Origin: Actinoplanes ianthinogenes | GTDB taxonomy: Bacteria; Actinomycetota; Actinomycetes; Mycobacteriales; Micromonosporaceae | Assembly (NCBI RefSeq): GCF_018324205.1 | Contig: NZ_AP023356.1 | Span: 1,860,001 to 1,924,000 of the forward strand | DNA: 64,000 nt | Reading direction: 5' to 3' | Part shown: in pieces, positions 9,172 to 18,529 of the stretch | Position numbering within the stretch: the stretch's first letter is position 1 | Layout of the letters: every line of letters starts with the position of its first letter | Translations under genes and position numbers: made by a program | The notes under the pieces: model-generated | Told to the model about the DNA's origin: nothing | What the model saw: the letters and a program-made list of their open reading frames with translations, nothing else | Databases searched by the model: none

Positions 9172-9603
9172 ATGGCGATCGAGTATCGGCTGATAGTAGC
9201 CACCCGAAACCCTGTCGAGGATCTTGCCAATAGGGCCTTCCCCGATCCAGACGAGCACATGAGCGGCACGCCACCACTTCTTCTCACAGACCTGAACGAA
9301 AAATACGGCTTCGGTGTCACCGCCTATGCCGGGCGGGATGGCTATCTGGAAGCCGAAGCCGACAACGGCATGTGGGAGTGGAAGCCATCCGCATTCGTGC
9401 GGTTCACCTTTCATATGAACAAGAAGGCCAGTTTAGGTCCTTCCCTACGGGCAATGGTTGGTGTAGTCGAGCGTGTGCTGGATTCAGGAGCCGAGGACGT
9501 CTCTTTGGACCTGAACGGGAACTGGCTGCTGCTTACCCGGATCGACGGGGTGGTCACCAAGCACAAGCAGGCCGACTGGTGGGACGTGCACGGTCTCTCA
9601 TAG
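9172..9603 (+). CDS. SitI3-like immunity protein for the upstream toxin
   Basis: This 143-residue protein begins MAIEYRL and contains KYGFGVTAYAGRDGY and WEWKPSAFVRFTF. These features are recalled from the SitI3 family of small immunity proteins. It lies 10 bp after the toxin stop, which is the expected place for a cognate antidote. ATG 9172 was chosen from family length and the GAGAG upstream; ATG 9118 would overlap the toxin gene. It shares the toxin's AT-richer composition. Neutralisation of the upstream nuclease is inferred from position. Confidence 0.65.
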   Translation: MAIEYRLIVATRNPVEDLANRAFPDPDEHMSGTPPLLLTDLNEKYGFGVTAYAGRDGYLEAEADNGMWEWKPSAFVRFTFHMNKKASLGPSLRAMVGVVERVLDSGAEDVSLDLNGNWLLLTRIDGVVTKHKQADWWDVHGLS

Positions 9604-9695
9604 GAACCGCCGACACCCGCAGCCCCGCCCCCACCGGGATGTGGCGTGAATCGCCCGATGTGCGGATCAGCAGGCACACTCCGTATCCTGCCCAC

Positions 9696-11399
9696 ATGGA
9701 CGAAGACCCCACTACCAGCACCGATGCAGGCTTCGCTGAGCTGGGGCTGCGTCCCGAACTGCTGCGTGCCCTAGCCGATCTCGGTTACGAGGAGCCCACT
9801 CCCATCCAGCGTGAGGCCATCGGCCCACTCGTCGCCGGGCACGATCTGGTGGGCCAGGCAGCGACCGGCACCGGCAAGACGGCCGCGTTCGCCCTCCCGC
9901 TGTTGCAGCGTCTGACCACCGGCACCTCCGATGACCCCGTCGCGCTGGTGCTCGTGCCGACTCGGGAGCTGGCCGAGCAGGTGTCGCAGGCCGTGCATCG
10001 GTACGGGCGGGAGCTGAACGTCCGGGTGCTTCCGGTCTACGGCGGGCAGCCGATCCACCGGCAGTTGCAGGTGCTGCGGCGCGGGGTGGACGTCGTCGTC
10101 GGCACGCCGGGGCGGATTCTCGATCACATCGAGCGGGAGACGCTGCGGCTCGACGCCATCCGGACCGTGGTGCTGGACGAGGCCGACGAGATGCTCGACA
10201 TGGGCTTCGCCGAGGATATCGAGGCGATCCTGGCCGAGACGCCCGAGGAGCGGCAGACCGTGCTGTTCTCGGCCACCATGCCGCCCCGGATCGACGCGAT
10301 CGCCCGGCGGCACCTGCGTGACCCGCAGCGGATCCGGATGGGGCGGGACACCGCCACGGCCGACGCGCTGCCGACCGTGCGGCAGAGCGCCTACCTGGTC
10401 GCCCGCGCGCACAAGGCCGCCGCTCTCGGCCGGGTGCTCGACGTCGAGGCGCCGACCGCCGCGATCGTCTTCTGCCGGACCCGCGAAGAGGTGGAAGAGG
10501 TCACCGAGAGCCTGAACGGCCGGGGCTTCCGCGCCGAGGCCCTGCACGGCGGCCTGAGCCAGGACCAGCGTGACCGGGTGATGGGCCGTCTCCGGGCCGG
10601 CACCACCGAGCTGCTGGTCGCCACCGACGTGGCCGCCCGCGGCCTGGACGTGGAACAGCTGACCCACGTGATCAACTTCAACGTGCCGTCGGCCCCGGAA
10701 GCCTACGTGCACCGCATCGGCCGGGTCGGCCGCGCCGGGCGCACCGGCGCCGCCATCACCCTGGCCGAGCCGCGCGAGCAGCGCATGCTCAAAGCCATCG
10801 AGCGGTTGACCGGTCAGCGGATCGTACTGGAAAAGCTCCCCACCGTGACCGACCTGCGGGCCCGGCGCCTCGAGATGGTCCGCACCACCGTCGTGGAAGG
10901 TCTGGACGCCGACGACCTGGACCGTTTCCGGTCAGTCCTGGCCTCCCTCACCGACGAGGCCGACCTGGAGCAGGTCGCCCTCGCCTGCCTGAACCTGCTG
11001 CACGAGGCGAACGGCGGCGACGTCGACGAGCCGGAGATCCCGTCGATCGCACCCCAGCGCGAACGCGAGTTCGACAACCGCGCCGCCCGCCGCAACGGCC
11101 CCGGCGCCGACCGCTACAACGACCGCGGCCCGGGCCGCGGCCGCTCCGCCGACAGCGCCGTGACCAGGGTCTTCGTCGGCCTGGGCCGGCGCGCGGGCCT
11201 GCGCCCGCAGGACCTGGTCGGCGCGATCGCCGGCGAGGCGGGCCTGCCCGCCCGCGACATCGGCGCCATCCAGATCACCGACCGTTTCTCGCTGGTCGAG
11301 GTCCCGGAGGCGGACGCCGACCGGGTCATCCGGGCCCTGAGCCACAGCACCATCCGAGGCCGCCGCCCCACCGTCCGCCGAGACCGCCCCCACCGCTGA
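9696..11399 (+). CDS. DEAD-box ATP-dependent RNA helicase with DbpA-like RNA-binding domain
   Basis: This 567-residue helicase unwinds RNA duplexes in ribosome assembly or mRNA turnover. All family motifs are present in order: Q motif (ELGLRPELLRAL...PTPIQ), ATGTGKT, PTRELAEQ, GTPGRIL, DEAD, SAT and HRIGRVGRAG. The last 80 residues (RVFVGLGRRAGLRPQDLVG) form the DbpA/CsdA RNA-binding domain. It starts at ATG 9696 (MDEDPTTS). The longer open frame upstream overlaps the immunity gene and is not coding. It is a single-gene unit. Confidence 0.93.
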   Translation: MDEDPTTSTDAGFAELGLRPELLRALADLGYEEPTPIQREAIGPLVAGHDLVGQAATGTGKTAAFALPLLQRLTTGTSDDPVALVLVPTRELAEQVSQAVHRYGRELNVRVLPVYGGQPIHRQLQVLRRGVDVVVGTPGRILDHIERETLRLDAIRTVVLDEADEMLDMGFAEDIEAILAETPEERQTVLFSATMPPRIDAIARRHLRDPQRIRMGRDTATADALPTVRQSAYLVARAHKAAALGRVLDVEAPTAAIVFCRTREEVEEVTESLNGRGFRAEALHGGLSQDQRDRVMGRLRAGTTELLVATDVAARGLDVEQLTHVINFNVPSAPEAYVHRIGRVGRAGRTGAAITLAEPREQRMLKAIERLTGQRIVLEKLPTVTDLRARRLEMVRTTVVEGLDADDLDRFRSVLASLTDEADLEQVALACLNLLHEANGGDVDEPEIPSIAPQREREFDNRAARRNGPGADRYNDRGPGRGRSADSAVTRVFVGLGRRAGLRPQDLVGAIAGEAGLPARDIGAIQITDRFSLVEVPEADADRVIRALSHSTIRGRRPTVRRDRPHR

Positions 11400-11422
11400 C
11401 AGTCCGCTCGCATGCCGCCGAT

Positions 11423-11450
11423 CCGGTTCCCCAGCAGCTCGGGGGGCCGG
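11423..11450. terminator. Hairpin between convergent genes
   Basis: CCGGTTCCCC (11423-11432) pairs with GGGGGGCCGG (11441-11450), including two G-T pairs, around an eight-base loop. It lies between the helicase stop (11399) and the convergent DUF3883 gene end (11468), as a bidirectional terminator would. There is no clear U tract. Confidence 0.4.
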
Positions 11451-11467
11451 TATCCGGGAGAGACAGC

Positions 11468-12523
11468 TCAGTGCCAGCCGCTGACTCTCCCGGTCCAACC
11501 GGTAGCTTTCAGGTCCTCGGGGGGCGCCTGGTAGTTCTCGACGTGAAGCAACTCGCCACCGCTGGTGGCATGCGGGAAGACGGAGCGATCCACCTGGATG
11601 TCGCGAACCACCACCAGGTCCGCTCCGAACGGACAGCTGCGGAAATGCTGGACCTCGTTCGGCGTGTAGTTGACGTCCCCGCCGGCACCGGTCGTGCCCT
11701 TCACCTCGACGTGCTTCTCCTCGCCGGTGACTTTGGTACACACCAGGTCATAGGGTTTGCCGAGGGTCCGGATCTCGTCCCAGCCGAGACCGCGGTAATG
11801 CTCGATCGCCATCGCGACGGCGTGGTCCTCGAGCGCTTTGTTGAGTGCGGCGTCCTGGGACCGGCCCTGCCCTTGGCTTCGACGGTTCGGCCGTTCCGGA
11901 ATCACGTCACCAGCGGTACGGCTGAGATCGACAACTCCGCTCGACGTGACAGGTGCGTCCAACACCTGGCGAAGGTCACTGAGGTCCACCCGGCAGTACA
12001 CGCCACGGTTACCGGTGCCGGAAAGGCGCAAGGCCTCACTTCCGGCCAGTCCGAGTGGCCCGTTGGCGCTGGTACTCACGCCAGTGGCAGCGCCGATGAC
12101 GGTGATCCCGATCCGGCACGGATAAATGATCTTGTTATCTTCGATCTCGTCCGGCCAATGCGGGGCATGACCGGTGTAGAAATCACCGCTGACTTCGCAG
12201 AGAAGGATGTCGGCGACGCCACTCTGCCAATCGGCGGCCGGCTGCCTCGGTCCACCGCTGCTGTGCGAATAGCCGAACAAGACCCAACGAACGGAACTGC
12301 GGTAGTCAGGCTCGAAACTCTTGAATCCCCAAGTCCGGGTTCTGATGCCGTATTCGAAGTTGCGGGACCCGTTGGGGCTCGAGGAGGACCAGACCGCAAG
12401 AACGTCGTCAGACACGAAGCGCACCCATTCGCCGCCGGTTCGATCCGGCCACGCTAGATCGGCTCCGGATAGCGGCATGTCAGGTTGTCGCAACGCTACG
12501 GTGGCGACGCGACCAGACGGCAT
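11468..12523 (-). CDS. EVE-like plus DUF3883 (NOV C-terminal) protein, putative modified-DNA defence protein
   Basis: The protein has 351 residues. The C-terminal third (EDHAVAMAIEHYRGLGWDE, then HVEVKGTTGAGGDVNYT, then ADLVVVRDI) is a DUF3883/NOV-type domain with an E-x-K nuclease-like core (VEVKGT). This domain is frequent in restriction loci. The N-terminal half (WVRFVSDDVLAVW ... KIIYPCRIGITVIG) has the tryptophan and the YPCRI-type strand expected of EVE-type modified-base readers; this part is inference. Together they suggest a modification-dependent restriction factor. It stands alone with no methylase nearby. ATG 12478 is an alternative start. Confidence 0.65.
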   Translation of the reverse strand: MPSGRVATVALRQPDMPLSGADLAWPDRTGGEWVRFVSDDVLAVWSSSSPNGSRNFEYGIRTRTWGFKSFEPDYRSSVRWVLFGYSHSSGGPRQPAADWQSGVADILLCEVSGDFYTGHAPHWPDEIEDNKIIYPCRIGITVIGAATGVSTSANGPLGLAGSEALRLSGTGNRGVYCRVDLSDLRQVLDAPVTSSGVVDLSRTAGDVIPERPNRRSQGQGRSQDAALNKALEDHAVAMAIEHYRGLGWDEIRTLGKPYDLVCTKVTGEEKHVEVKGTTGAGGDVNYTPNEVQHFRSCPFGADLVVVRDIQVDRSVFPHATSGGELLHVENYQAPPEDLKATGWTGRVSGWH

Positions 12524-12602
12524 CGCGGCGCCGGCATCGCGGGCCTGCCGTAGCGGCCTCGAGGGTGGCGAACCGAACCGGGCGGCGATCCCGCCCGGGT
12601 GG

Positions 12603-13526
12603 TCAGGGCTTCGTCGGGCGGCCGGTGAGGCGACGCCAGAGGCGGGTGGCCCAGGCGGTGGCCGTCAGCCAGAGGACCTGGAGCAGGCTGGTGCCCTTGA
12701 GCAGGGCCTCGCCGGCGCAGGCCGAGGCACGGTCCATGACGCGCAGGGCGTGGTCGTAATCCTTCGGGTCGTCGCGGAGGGCCCACAAGGTTTCGGCCTG
12801 TTCCCAGGCCATGGCCCGGGTGGTGCGGACCAGGATGCGCTGGCTCCAGTCGTCCAGGTCGCCGACGCATTTGTCGATCTGGAGCTGCCAGGCGGTGGCG
12901 AAGCGCCGGCGCAGCAGCGGGATCTGCTGGTAAAAGATCTTGTTGACCAGCAGGTAGTCCGGGTGTTGCGGGCCGTCGCCGGGGTAGCCGAGGCGGTCCC
13001 AGGTGGCCAGCAGGGCCAGGGCCAGGTCGTGGTTGATGTGCGCGTTGACGCCGAGGACCGCGGCGTCCATCACGGTCACCTTGTCGTCGTAGGCGCGGCG
13101 GAACAGGACCTCCCAGGCGTCGGCCGGGTCCTTGCCGGGGACGCCCCAGGCGCCGAGCGCCTTGAAATACAACCGGGCGAACTCGACGTCGAGGACCTCG
13201 AGCCACTCCGGGTCGACGCAGTCCGGGCTGCGCAGGCTCTCGGCCACCTGTTCGGTGATGGTCAGGTAGAGGGTGTTGAAGGCCGCGACCCGGTTGGTGC
13301 CCGGGCTCGGTGGAAGAAGATCCAGAACTTTCTGTACGGCCTTGAGCCGGTCGATCACTGCGAGGATGTCCTCGGGCTGCTCCTCGACCAGCGCCAGCAT
13401 CTCCTGCTGGGCCGGTGACCAGTCGTGCGCCACGGAGGTGACGGCGAGCGCGATCCGCTTGCGTCCCTCGGCCAGCGCCACGGCACTGGACTCCGCCCGT
13501 ACTCGATCGAAATTCACGTTCTTCAT
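12603..13526 (-). CDS. DUF5995 family protein
   Basis: This 307-residue, largely helical protein contains LGVNAHINHDLALALLATWD, the diagnostic segment of DUF5995, an actinobacterial family without assigned function. The His and Asp residues in that motif look like a metal or active site. The C terminus (LLQVLWLTATAWATRLW) may associate with membrane. ATG 13526 (MKNVNFDRV) was chosen over an upstream in-frame ATG at 13646 that would run into the histidine kinase gene. It lies 64 bp downstream of that kinase on the same strand and may be co-transcribed. Confidence 0.75.
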   Translation of the reverse strand: MKNVNFDRVRAESSAVALAEGRKRIALAVTSVAHDWSPAQQEMLALVEEQPEDILAVIDRLKAVQKVLDLLPPSPGTNRVAAFNTLYLTITEQVAESLRSPDCVDPEWLEVLDVEFARLYFKALGAWGVPGKDPADAWEVLFRRAYDDKVTVMDAAVLGVNAHINHDLALALLATWDRLGYPGDGPQHPDYLLVNKIFYQQIPLLRRRFATAWQLQIDKCVGDLDDWSQRILVRTTRAMAWEQAETLWALRDDPKDYDHALRVMDRASACAGEALLKGTSLLQVLWLTATAWATRLWRRLTGRPTKP

Positions 13527-13590
13527 GGTGGGGCTGCACGTCCGTCCGCAAAACCTCTTCACGCGGTCGGATCCCCGACGTATCAGGCTC

Positions 13591-14841
13591 TCAGCCGATC
13601 GTGACGAGGTCGCTGGGCACCTCGATCGCGACGTCGGTGGTGCCACCGGCCGGGCTGAACACCGTGACGAACCCGTCGAACGGCGACAGCCGCCGCTCGA
13701 TCCCGGTCAGCCCGGTGCCCCGGCTCGGGTCGGCGCCGCCCACCCCGTCGTCGTGCACGGTGACCCGCAGCCTGCCGTCGGTGTAGCGCAGGTCGACGCT
13801 CGCGTGCGTGGCCCGCGCGTGCTTGACCACGTTGCCGAGCAGCTCGGAGACGACGAAGTAGACGGCCGACTCGACCGGCGGCGACACCCGGCCCGGTACG
13901 TCCGCGGTGACGTCGACGTGCAGCGGCAGGGTCAGCGCGAGCGCCCGGACCGCGTCGACCAGGCCGCGGTCGGCGAGCACCGGCGGGTGGATGCCGCGGA
14001 CCAGTTCGCGCAGTTCGCGCAGGGCGTTCGCGGAGCTGTTCTTGGCCTCGGTGACCAGCGCCAGCGCCTGCTCCGGGTCGCGTTTCATCAGCGTCTCGGC
14101 GGCCGCCAGGGTCATCCCCATCGAGACCAGCCGGGCCTGGGCGCCGTCGTGCAGGTCCCGCTCGATCCGCTGGATCTCGGCGGCCTGCTGGCTGACCGCG
14201 TCGGAGCGGCTGTCGGTGAGGTGCCGCACCTGCTGGGTGAGCTCGGCGCGGCTGCGCCCGTCGAGCATGGCACCGACCCAGTTGCCGTGCAGCCGCAGGA
14301 ACACCCGGCTCAGGTACAACCCGGCGGCGATCTCGGCGCCGGCGACCACCGCGGCCAGGTTCGCGGTGACCTGGTCGACCAGCGGGACGAACAGGAACCA
14401 GCTGTTCTCCCAGCCCCAGTCCTGCACCACGATCCGCCAGGTGAACGGCGCGGTGAGACCGAACAGCCCCTCGATCACCATGAGCACCGGCAGCAGGCCG
14501 AGGAACGAGCCGACCACCGGGTTCAGCAGCAGCCAGCGCAGGTCGCGCCAGGTGGCCGTGTCGCCGAGCATGGCCCAGCCCCGCTGGACGTGGCCGATGA
14601 AGCCGGGCTGCCCGGCCGGGATCGGCAGGTACTGCTCCTCCACGGTGACGCCGGTCCACTCCCGGGCCAGCTGCCGCTGCCGCGCGGTCCGCGCCCGGGC
14701 CGCGTCGAGCGCCTTCGGCAGCAGGGGCACCCCGATGCCGATGGTCAGCACGCTCACGCAGAAGTTGATCCAGACCAGCAACAGCGAGTCCACCAGGGCC
14801 AGTCCGGCGAGCTTCAGCCCGCGCACCAAGTCATTGAGCAT
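13591..14841 (-). CDS. Sensor histidine kinase, NarL/DesK type
   Basis: This 416-residue membrane sensor kinase has hydrophobic segments at the N terminus (LALVDSLLLVWINFCVSVL) and mid-protein (VVGSFLGLLPVLMVIEGL). The dimerisation motif IERDLHDGAQARL holds the phosphoacceptor His. A HATPase domain follows with ELLGNVVKHA, DDGVGGADP and GTGLTGIERRL. ATG 14841 (MLNDLVRG) leaves a 69-bp divergent promoter to the response regulator at 14911, its likely partner. Confidence 0.88.
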   Translation of the reverse strand: MLNDLVRGLKLAGLALVDSLLLVWINFCVSVLTIGIGVPLLPKALDAARARTARQRQLAREWTGVTVEEQYLPIPAGQPGFIGHVQRGWAMLGDTATWRDLRWLLLNPVVGSFLGLLPVLMVIEGLFGLTAPFTWRIVVQDWGWENSWFLFVPLVDQVTANLAAVVAGAEIAAGLYLSRVFLRLHGNWVGAMLDGRSRAELTQQVRHLTDSRSDAVSQQAAEIQRIERDLHDGAQARLVSMGMTLAAAETLMKRDPEQALALVTEAKNSSANALRELRELVRGIHPPVLADRGLVDAVRALALTLPLHVDVTADVPGRVSPPVESAVYFVVSELLGNVVKHARATHASVDLRYTDGRLRVTVHDDGVGGADPSRGTGLTGIERRLSPFDGFVTVFSPAGGTTDVAIEVPSDLVTIG

Positions 14842-14910
14842 GTCCGAAGCATGCCAACCGGACGCCGCCGGGTCAGTGGTACTGGGACCACAATCGACTA
14901 GGGTCATCGC

Positions 14911-15558
14911 GTGCGCCTGATTCTCGCGGAGGACCAATTCCTGCTCCGGGAGGGCCTGGTCAAGCTGCTGGAGGCACACGGCCACCAGGTCGTGCGGGCG
15001 GTGACCGACGGGCCGGCGCTGCGCGCGGCGCTGGCGGCCGAGGAGTTCGACGTCGCGCTGGTCGACATCCGGCTGCCGCCCGGCTTCACCGACGAGGGCC
15101 TCCAGGCGGCACTGGAGGCGCGCCGGGCCCGGCCCGGTCTCCCGGTGTTGCTGCTCTCCCAGTACGTCGAGCAGCTCTACGCCACCGAACTGCTCGCCGA
15201 CGGGGCCGGCGGCGTGGGTTACCTGCTCAAGGACCGGGTCTTCGACGGCGAGCAGTTCATCGCGGCGCTGCGCACGGTCGCCGGCGGCGGCACCGTGATG
15301 GACGAGGACGTGGTGTCCGGGATGGTCGGGCGCAGCGACCGGCTCGCCTCGCTGACCGCGCGGGAGCTGGAGACGCTGGGGCTGGTGGCGCAGGGCCGGT
15401 CGAACGCGGCGATCGCGGCCGCGATGTTCGTGACCGAGAAGGCGGTCGCCAAGAACATCAACAGCATCCTGGCGAAGTTGCAGCTCCCGCCGTCGACCGA
15501 CGACAACCGCCGGGTGATGGCCGTCCTGGCGTACCTGGGCGCACAGGACGGTTTATGA
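14911..15558 (+). CDS. LuxR-type response regulator
   Basis: This 215-residue regulator has an N-terminal receiver (LAEDQFLLREGL, phosphoacceptor Asp in VALVDIRLP, Lys in LLKDRV) and a C-terminal HTH (LTARELETLGLVAQG, SNAAIAAAMFVTEKAV). It starts at GTG 14911. Transcribed divergently from the histidine kinase at 13591-14841, it is the expected acceptor of that kinase's phosphate. Confidence 0.9.
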   Translation: MRLILAEDQFLLREGLVKLLEAHGHQVVRAVTDGPALRAALAAEEFDVALVDIRLPPGFTDEGLQAALEARRARPGLPVLLLSQYVEQLYATELLADGAGGVGYLLKDRVFDGEQFIAALRTVAGGGTVMDEDVVSGMVGRSDRLASLTARELETLGLVAQGRSNAAIAAAMFVTEKAVAKNINSILAKLQLPPSTDDNRRVMAVLAYLGAQDGL

Positions 15559-15585
15559 GTTACTGACCGGAAAAACCCGATTTGA

Positions 15586-15617
15586 GTACGCCCGGAGCAC
15601 GCGCTCCCGCGGCGTAC
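15586..15617. terminator. Convergent terminator hairpin
   Basis: GTACGCC (15586-15592) pairs with GGCGTAC (15611-15617). Inside it, GGAGC (15594-15598) pairs with GCTCC (15603-15607). The structure sits between the stop of the response regulator (15558) and the end of the opposite LAL gene (15650), where a bidirectional terminator is expected. Confidence 0.6.
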
Positions 15618-15649
15618 GCAAAGCGGGTCTTGATCTTGATTGTGATCGG

Positions 15650-18259
15650 TCAGAGGAGGCCGCGGTCCTGGGCCAGGGTGACCGCCTCGGTGCGCCGCGA
15701 GGCGCCCAGTTTGCGATAGACGGCCCGCATGTGTGCCTTCACCGTGTTCACCGAGACACCGAGGTCGGCGGCGATCTCGGCGGCCGTGAGCATCGTCGCG
15801 AGGTAGCGCAGCACCTCGGTCTCCCGCTCGCTCAGGCTCTCCACCGGGTGCCGGGCCCGGCTCGGGCGCAGCTCGCCGACGAAGTCCGCGACCAGCGGGG
15901 CGAGCAGCCGCATCCGGTGTAGGAGCGCGTCGAGCCGCGGGTCATCCATGATCAGGAACGGTCGGCGGATCCCCTCCCCGGCAGCAACCGAGACCGCGTC
16001 GGCGAGCAGGTCGGCGGCCTGCACCGACTGCCCGCGCACGTCGGCCAGCAGCGCCGCCAGGATGCCGGCCTCGACCCGGCCCACCGTGTCCTGCTCGGCG
16101 GTGCCCACCTCGGCGAGCAAGCGCTGGGCCTGCCGGAAGTCGCCCTTGAGGTAGGCGGCCCGGGCCAGCAGAAGCGGGTCGGCGCCGCCCGGATCGGCGC
16201 CCGCCGCCAGGTCGACGGCGGCCTCGATCCGGGCCAGCCAGTCGTCGACGGCCGGCATCCGCATCCGCGCGGTACGCGCCACGCGGGCCTCGTCGCACAG
16301 TTTCCGGGCGGCGCCGAGGTTGCCGCGGGCGGCCGCAAGCCGGGCCTGCACGCCGAGGCCGATGAGGTGCTGCGCCGCCTCCGGGTCGCTGTGGTGACCG
16401 CGCAGCCCGTCCTGCACCGCCTGCCGGGCGCCGTCCAGGTCGTGCCGCTCCAGCCGGACCAGGGCCAGAGCGAAGTATGCGGGCACGGTCTGCAACGCGT
16501 AGCGCCAGCCGCGCTGCTCGGCCAGGTCGACGGCGCTGGTGGCCAGCGTGGCGGCCTCGTGCACCGACCCGGACATCACCTTGAGCAGCGCCAGGTGCCC
16601 GGACGCGTTGATCTCGGTCAATTCGACCCCGGCGACGCGCGCGGCGGAGGACCCGGCCCACAGCTCCCGTTCGGCCTCCTCGGTCCGGCCCAGCCAGAGC
16701 AGGGCCAGGCCGCGGTTGCCCAGGGCGATCGCCCGGTTCTGCGCGATCGCGGAGACCGGCACGGCCTTGGCCCCGCCGAGCAGGTCGAGCAGCAGGCTCG
16801 CACCGGCCAGCAGGGCGGGCATGTCGCCGCGAGCCCGGTCGGCGGCCAGTTGCAGGGTGCGCGACATGATCTCGACCGGTTCGCGGACGCTGTCCGGCCG
16901 GTCGTGCGACAGCTCCCGGACGGCGTAGAGGCGGGCCGGGATGCCGTCGTAGTCGCCGGCGTGGAACAGCAGCAGGGCCGCGCAGAACATCAGCTCGGGA
17001 GTGGTGGTCAGCTGCTCGGCCGGCACGCCGCGGAGGATCTTCACGAGCGCCGCGCGGTGCGCCGACACGATCAGCGGCGCGGCCTGGGTGACGACCAGGC
17101 GTCCGACGAAGGCCCAGTCCCGCGCGGAGACCGCGTGGGCGAGCGCCTCCAGCACCGAGTTGTTCGCGGCGTGCCAGCGGGCCGCGCGGCGGTGCAGGTC
17201 CGGCACCACACCGGGGGTCTCCACCCGCAACCGGTGCCCGAGCACGTCGCGCAGCAGCTGGTGATAGCGGAACCAGAGCGGCTTGGCGCCGAGCCGGACC
17301 ACGAAGTCGTTGTCGTGCTCCAGCTCCTCGAGGATCCGCTGCCCGTCGGTCCGCTGGGTGATCGCGTCGGCCAGGCCGGCGCAGACGTTCTCGCAGATGC
17401 TGGTCTGCAACAGGAACCGCCGCTGCCGCCGGGTGCGGTCGGCCAGCACCTCCTCGGTCAGGTAGTCGTCCACGCCTCGCACATTGCCGGCGAACTCGGT
17501 GATGGTGCGGGCGCCGTCGTGCGCGGCCAGGAAGCCGGCCGCCAGCTGGAGCCCGGCGGCCCACCCCTCGGTGCGGTCCACCAGGGTGGTCATCTCCTCG
17601 GCGGACAGCGACAGCCCGTGCCGCCCGACGATCTCGGCCGCCTCGTCGTGCCCGAACGCCAGCTGCTCGGCCCGGATCTCGGCGAGCTGCCCGGCGGCAC
17701 GCAGCCGGTGCAGGCGCAGCGGCGGCTCGGACCGGCCGATCAGCAGCAGCCGCAACGCCGGCGGGTGGCGCAGCAGATCGGTCAGCTCGCGCAGCACGTC
17801 CGCGTCGTCGATCTCCTGGACGTCGTCGATCACCAGCACGGTGCCGGCCGCCAGCCGGGCCAGTCCGGCGGCGAACAGCCGGCCACGCTCTCGCGGATCG
17901 GCCGGGACCGCCCCGAGGTCGGCGAGCGGGTTGCCCGCCGGGACGACGCCGGCCACCCGCAGCGCCGCCAGCAGGTAGGCCCAGAAGACCTGGGGATCGT
18001 TGTCGTGCCGGTCGACGCTCAACCAGGCGACCGGGGCGTGATGCCGCTGGGCCCACCCGGACACCACAGTGGTCTTGCCCCACCCGGCGCCGGCGCAGAC
18101 CAGCGTCACCGGCTTGCCGATCGCGGCGTCCAGCAGGTCGTGCAGCCGCTGGCGGGCGACGCCGGCACGGACCGTCTGCGGGCGGGACGTCTTCGCCTCG
18201 ACCAGCGGCAGCAGGACCGCGGGCGCGACCCGGTCGGATGTTCCCGCGTCCGTGCTCAT
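15650..18259 (-). CDS. LAL (MalT-like) ATP-binding LuxR transcriptional regulator
   Basis: This 869-residue activator has an N-terminal NTPase with Walker A GAGWGKTT and a Walker B-like VLVIDDVQE. A long TPR-like helical region follows. The C-terminal LuxR HTH reads SLSERETEVLRYLATMLTAAE. Such proteins are usually triggered by a small ligand bound at the helical domain; none can be named here. ATG 18259 (MSTDAGTSD) has GGAGG ten bases upstream. An upstream ATG at 18379 gives a low-complexity extension and is less likely. Confidence 0.9.
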   Translation of the reverse strand: MSTDAGTSDRVAPAVLLPLVEAKTSRPQTVRAGVARQRLHDLLDAAIGKPVTLVCAGAGWGKTTVVSGWAQRHHAPVAWLSVDRHDNDPQVFWAYLLAALRVAGVVPAGNPLADLGAVPADPRERGRLFAAGLARLAAGTVLVIDDVQEIDDADVLRELTDLLRHPPALRLLLIGRSEPPLRLHRLRAAGQLAEIRAEQLAFGHDEAAEIVGRHGLSLSAEEMTTLVDRTEGWAAGLQLAAGFLAAHDGARTITEFAGNVRGVDDYLTEEVLADRTRRQRRFLLQTSICENVCAGLADAITQRTDGQRILEELEHDNDFVVRLGAKPLWFRYHQLLRDVLGHRLRVETPGVVPDLHRRAARWHAANNSVLEALAHAVSARDWAFVGRLVVTQAAPLIVSAHRAALVKILRGVPAEQLTTTPELMFCAALLLFHAGDYDGIPARLYAVRELSHDRPDSVREPVEIMSRTLQLAADRARGDMPALLAGASLLLDLLGGAKAVPVSAIAQNRAIALGNRGLALLWLGRTEEAERELWAGSSAARVAGVELTEINASGHLALLKVMSGSVHEAATLATSAVDLAEQRGWRYALQTVPAYFALALVRLERHDLDGARQAVQDGLRGHHSDPEAAQHLIGLGVQARLAAARGNLGAARKLCDEARVARTARMRMPAVDDWLARIEAAVDLAAGADPGGADPLLLARAAYLKGDFRQAQRLLAEVGTAEQDTVGRVEAGILAALLADVRGQSVQAADLLADAVSVAAGEGIRRPFLIMDDPRLDALLHRMRLLAPLVADFVGELRPSRARHPVESLSERETEVLRYLATMLTAAEIAADLGVSVNTVKAHMRAVYRKLGASRRTEAVTLAQDRGLL

Positions 18260-18529
18260 GCCCGTCGAACCTCCGCCACGTCCCCCGTATCGCCCCCGGC
18301 ACGATCGCCGCGCTGGTGACGCGGAGTCAATCGTCGATCGAGCGTGCGCCGGATGGTATACCGCCAGGCTAGGAATCAAAAACGGTCATAGGCGGCGAGG
18401 AGGGGACACCGCGCCGCATCCGGACCGCAGCGACGCGCCCCAAGGTGATCAAGCTGGTCGATGAACCTTTCGGTCCGGCCAGGTGTTGTTATCGAAGACC
18501 GGCGAACTCACCGATGGGCGGGAGTGTCC

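Noticed and set aside
9372..9695. N-terminal extension of the DEAD-box helicase
   Set aside because: It overlaps the immunity gene in another frame and lacks helicase-like sequence; the Q motif starts just after ATG 9696.
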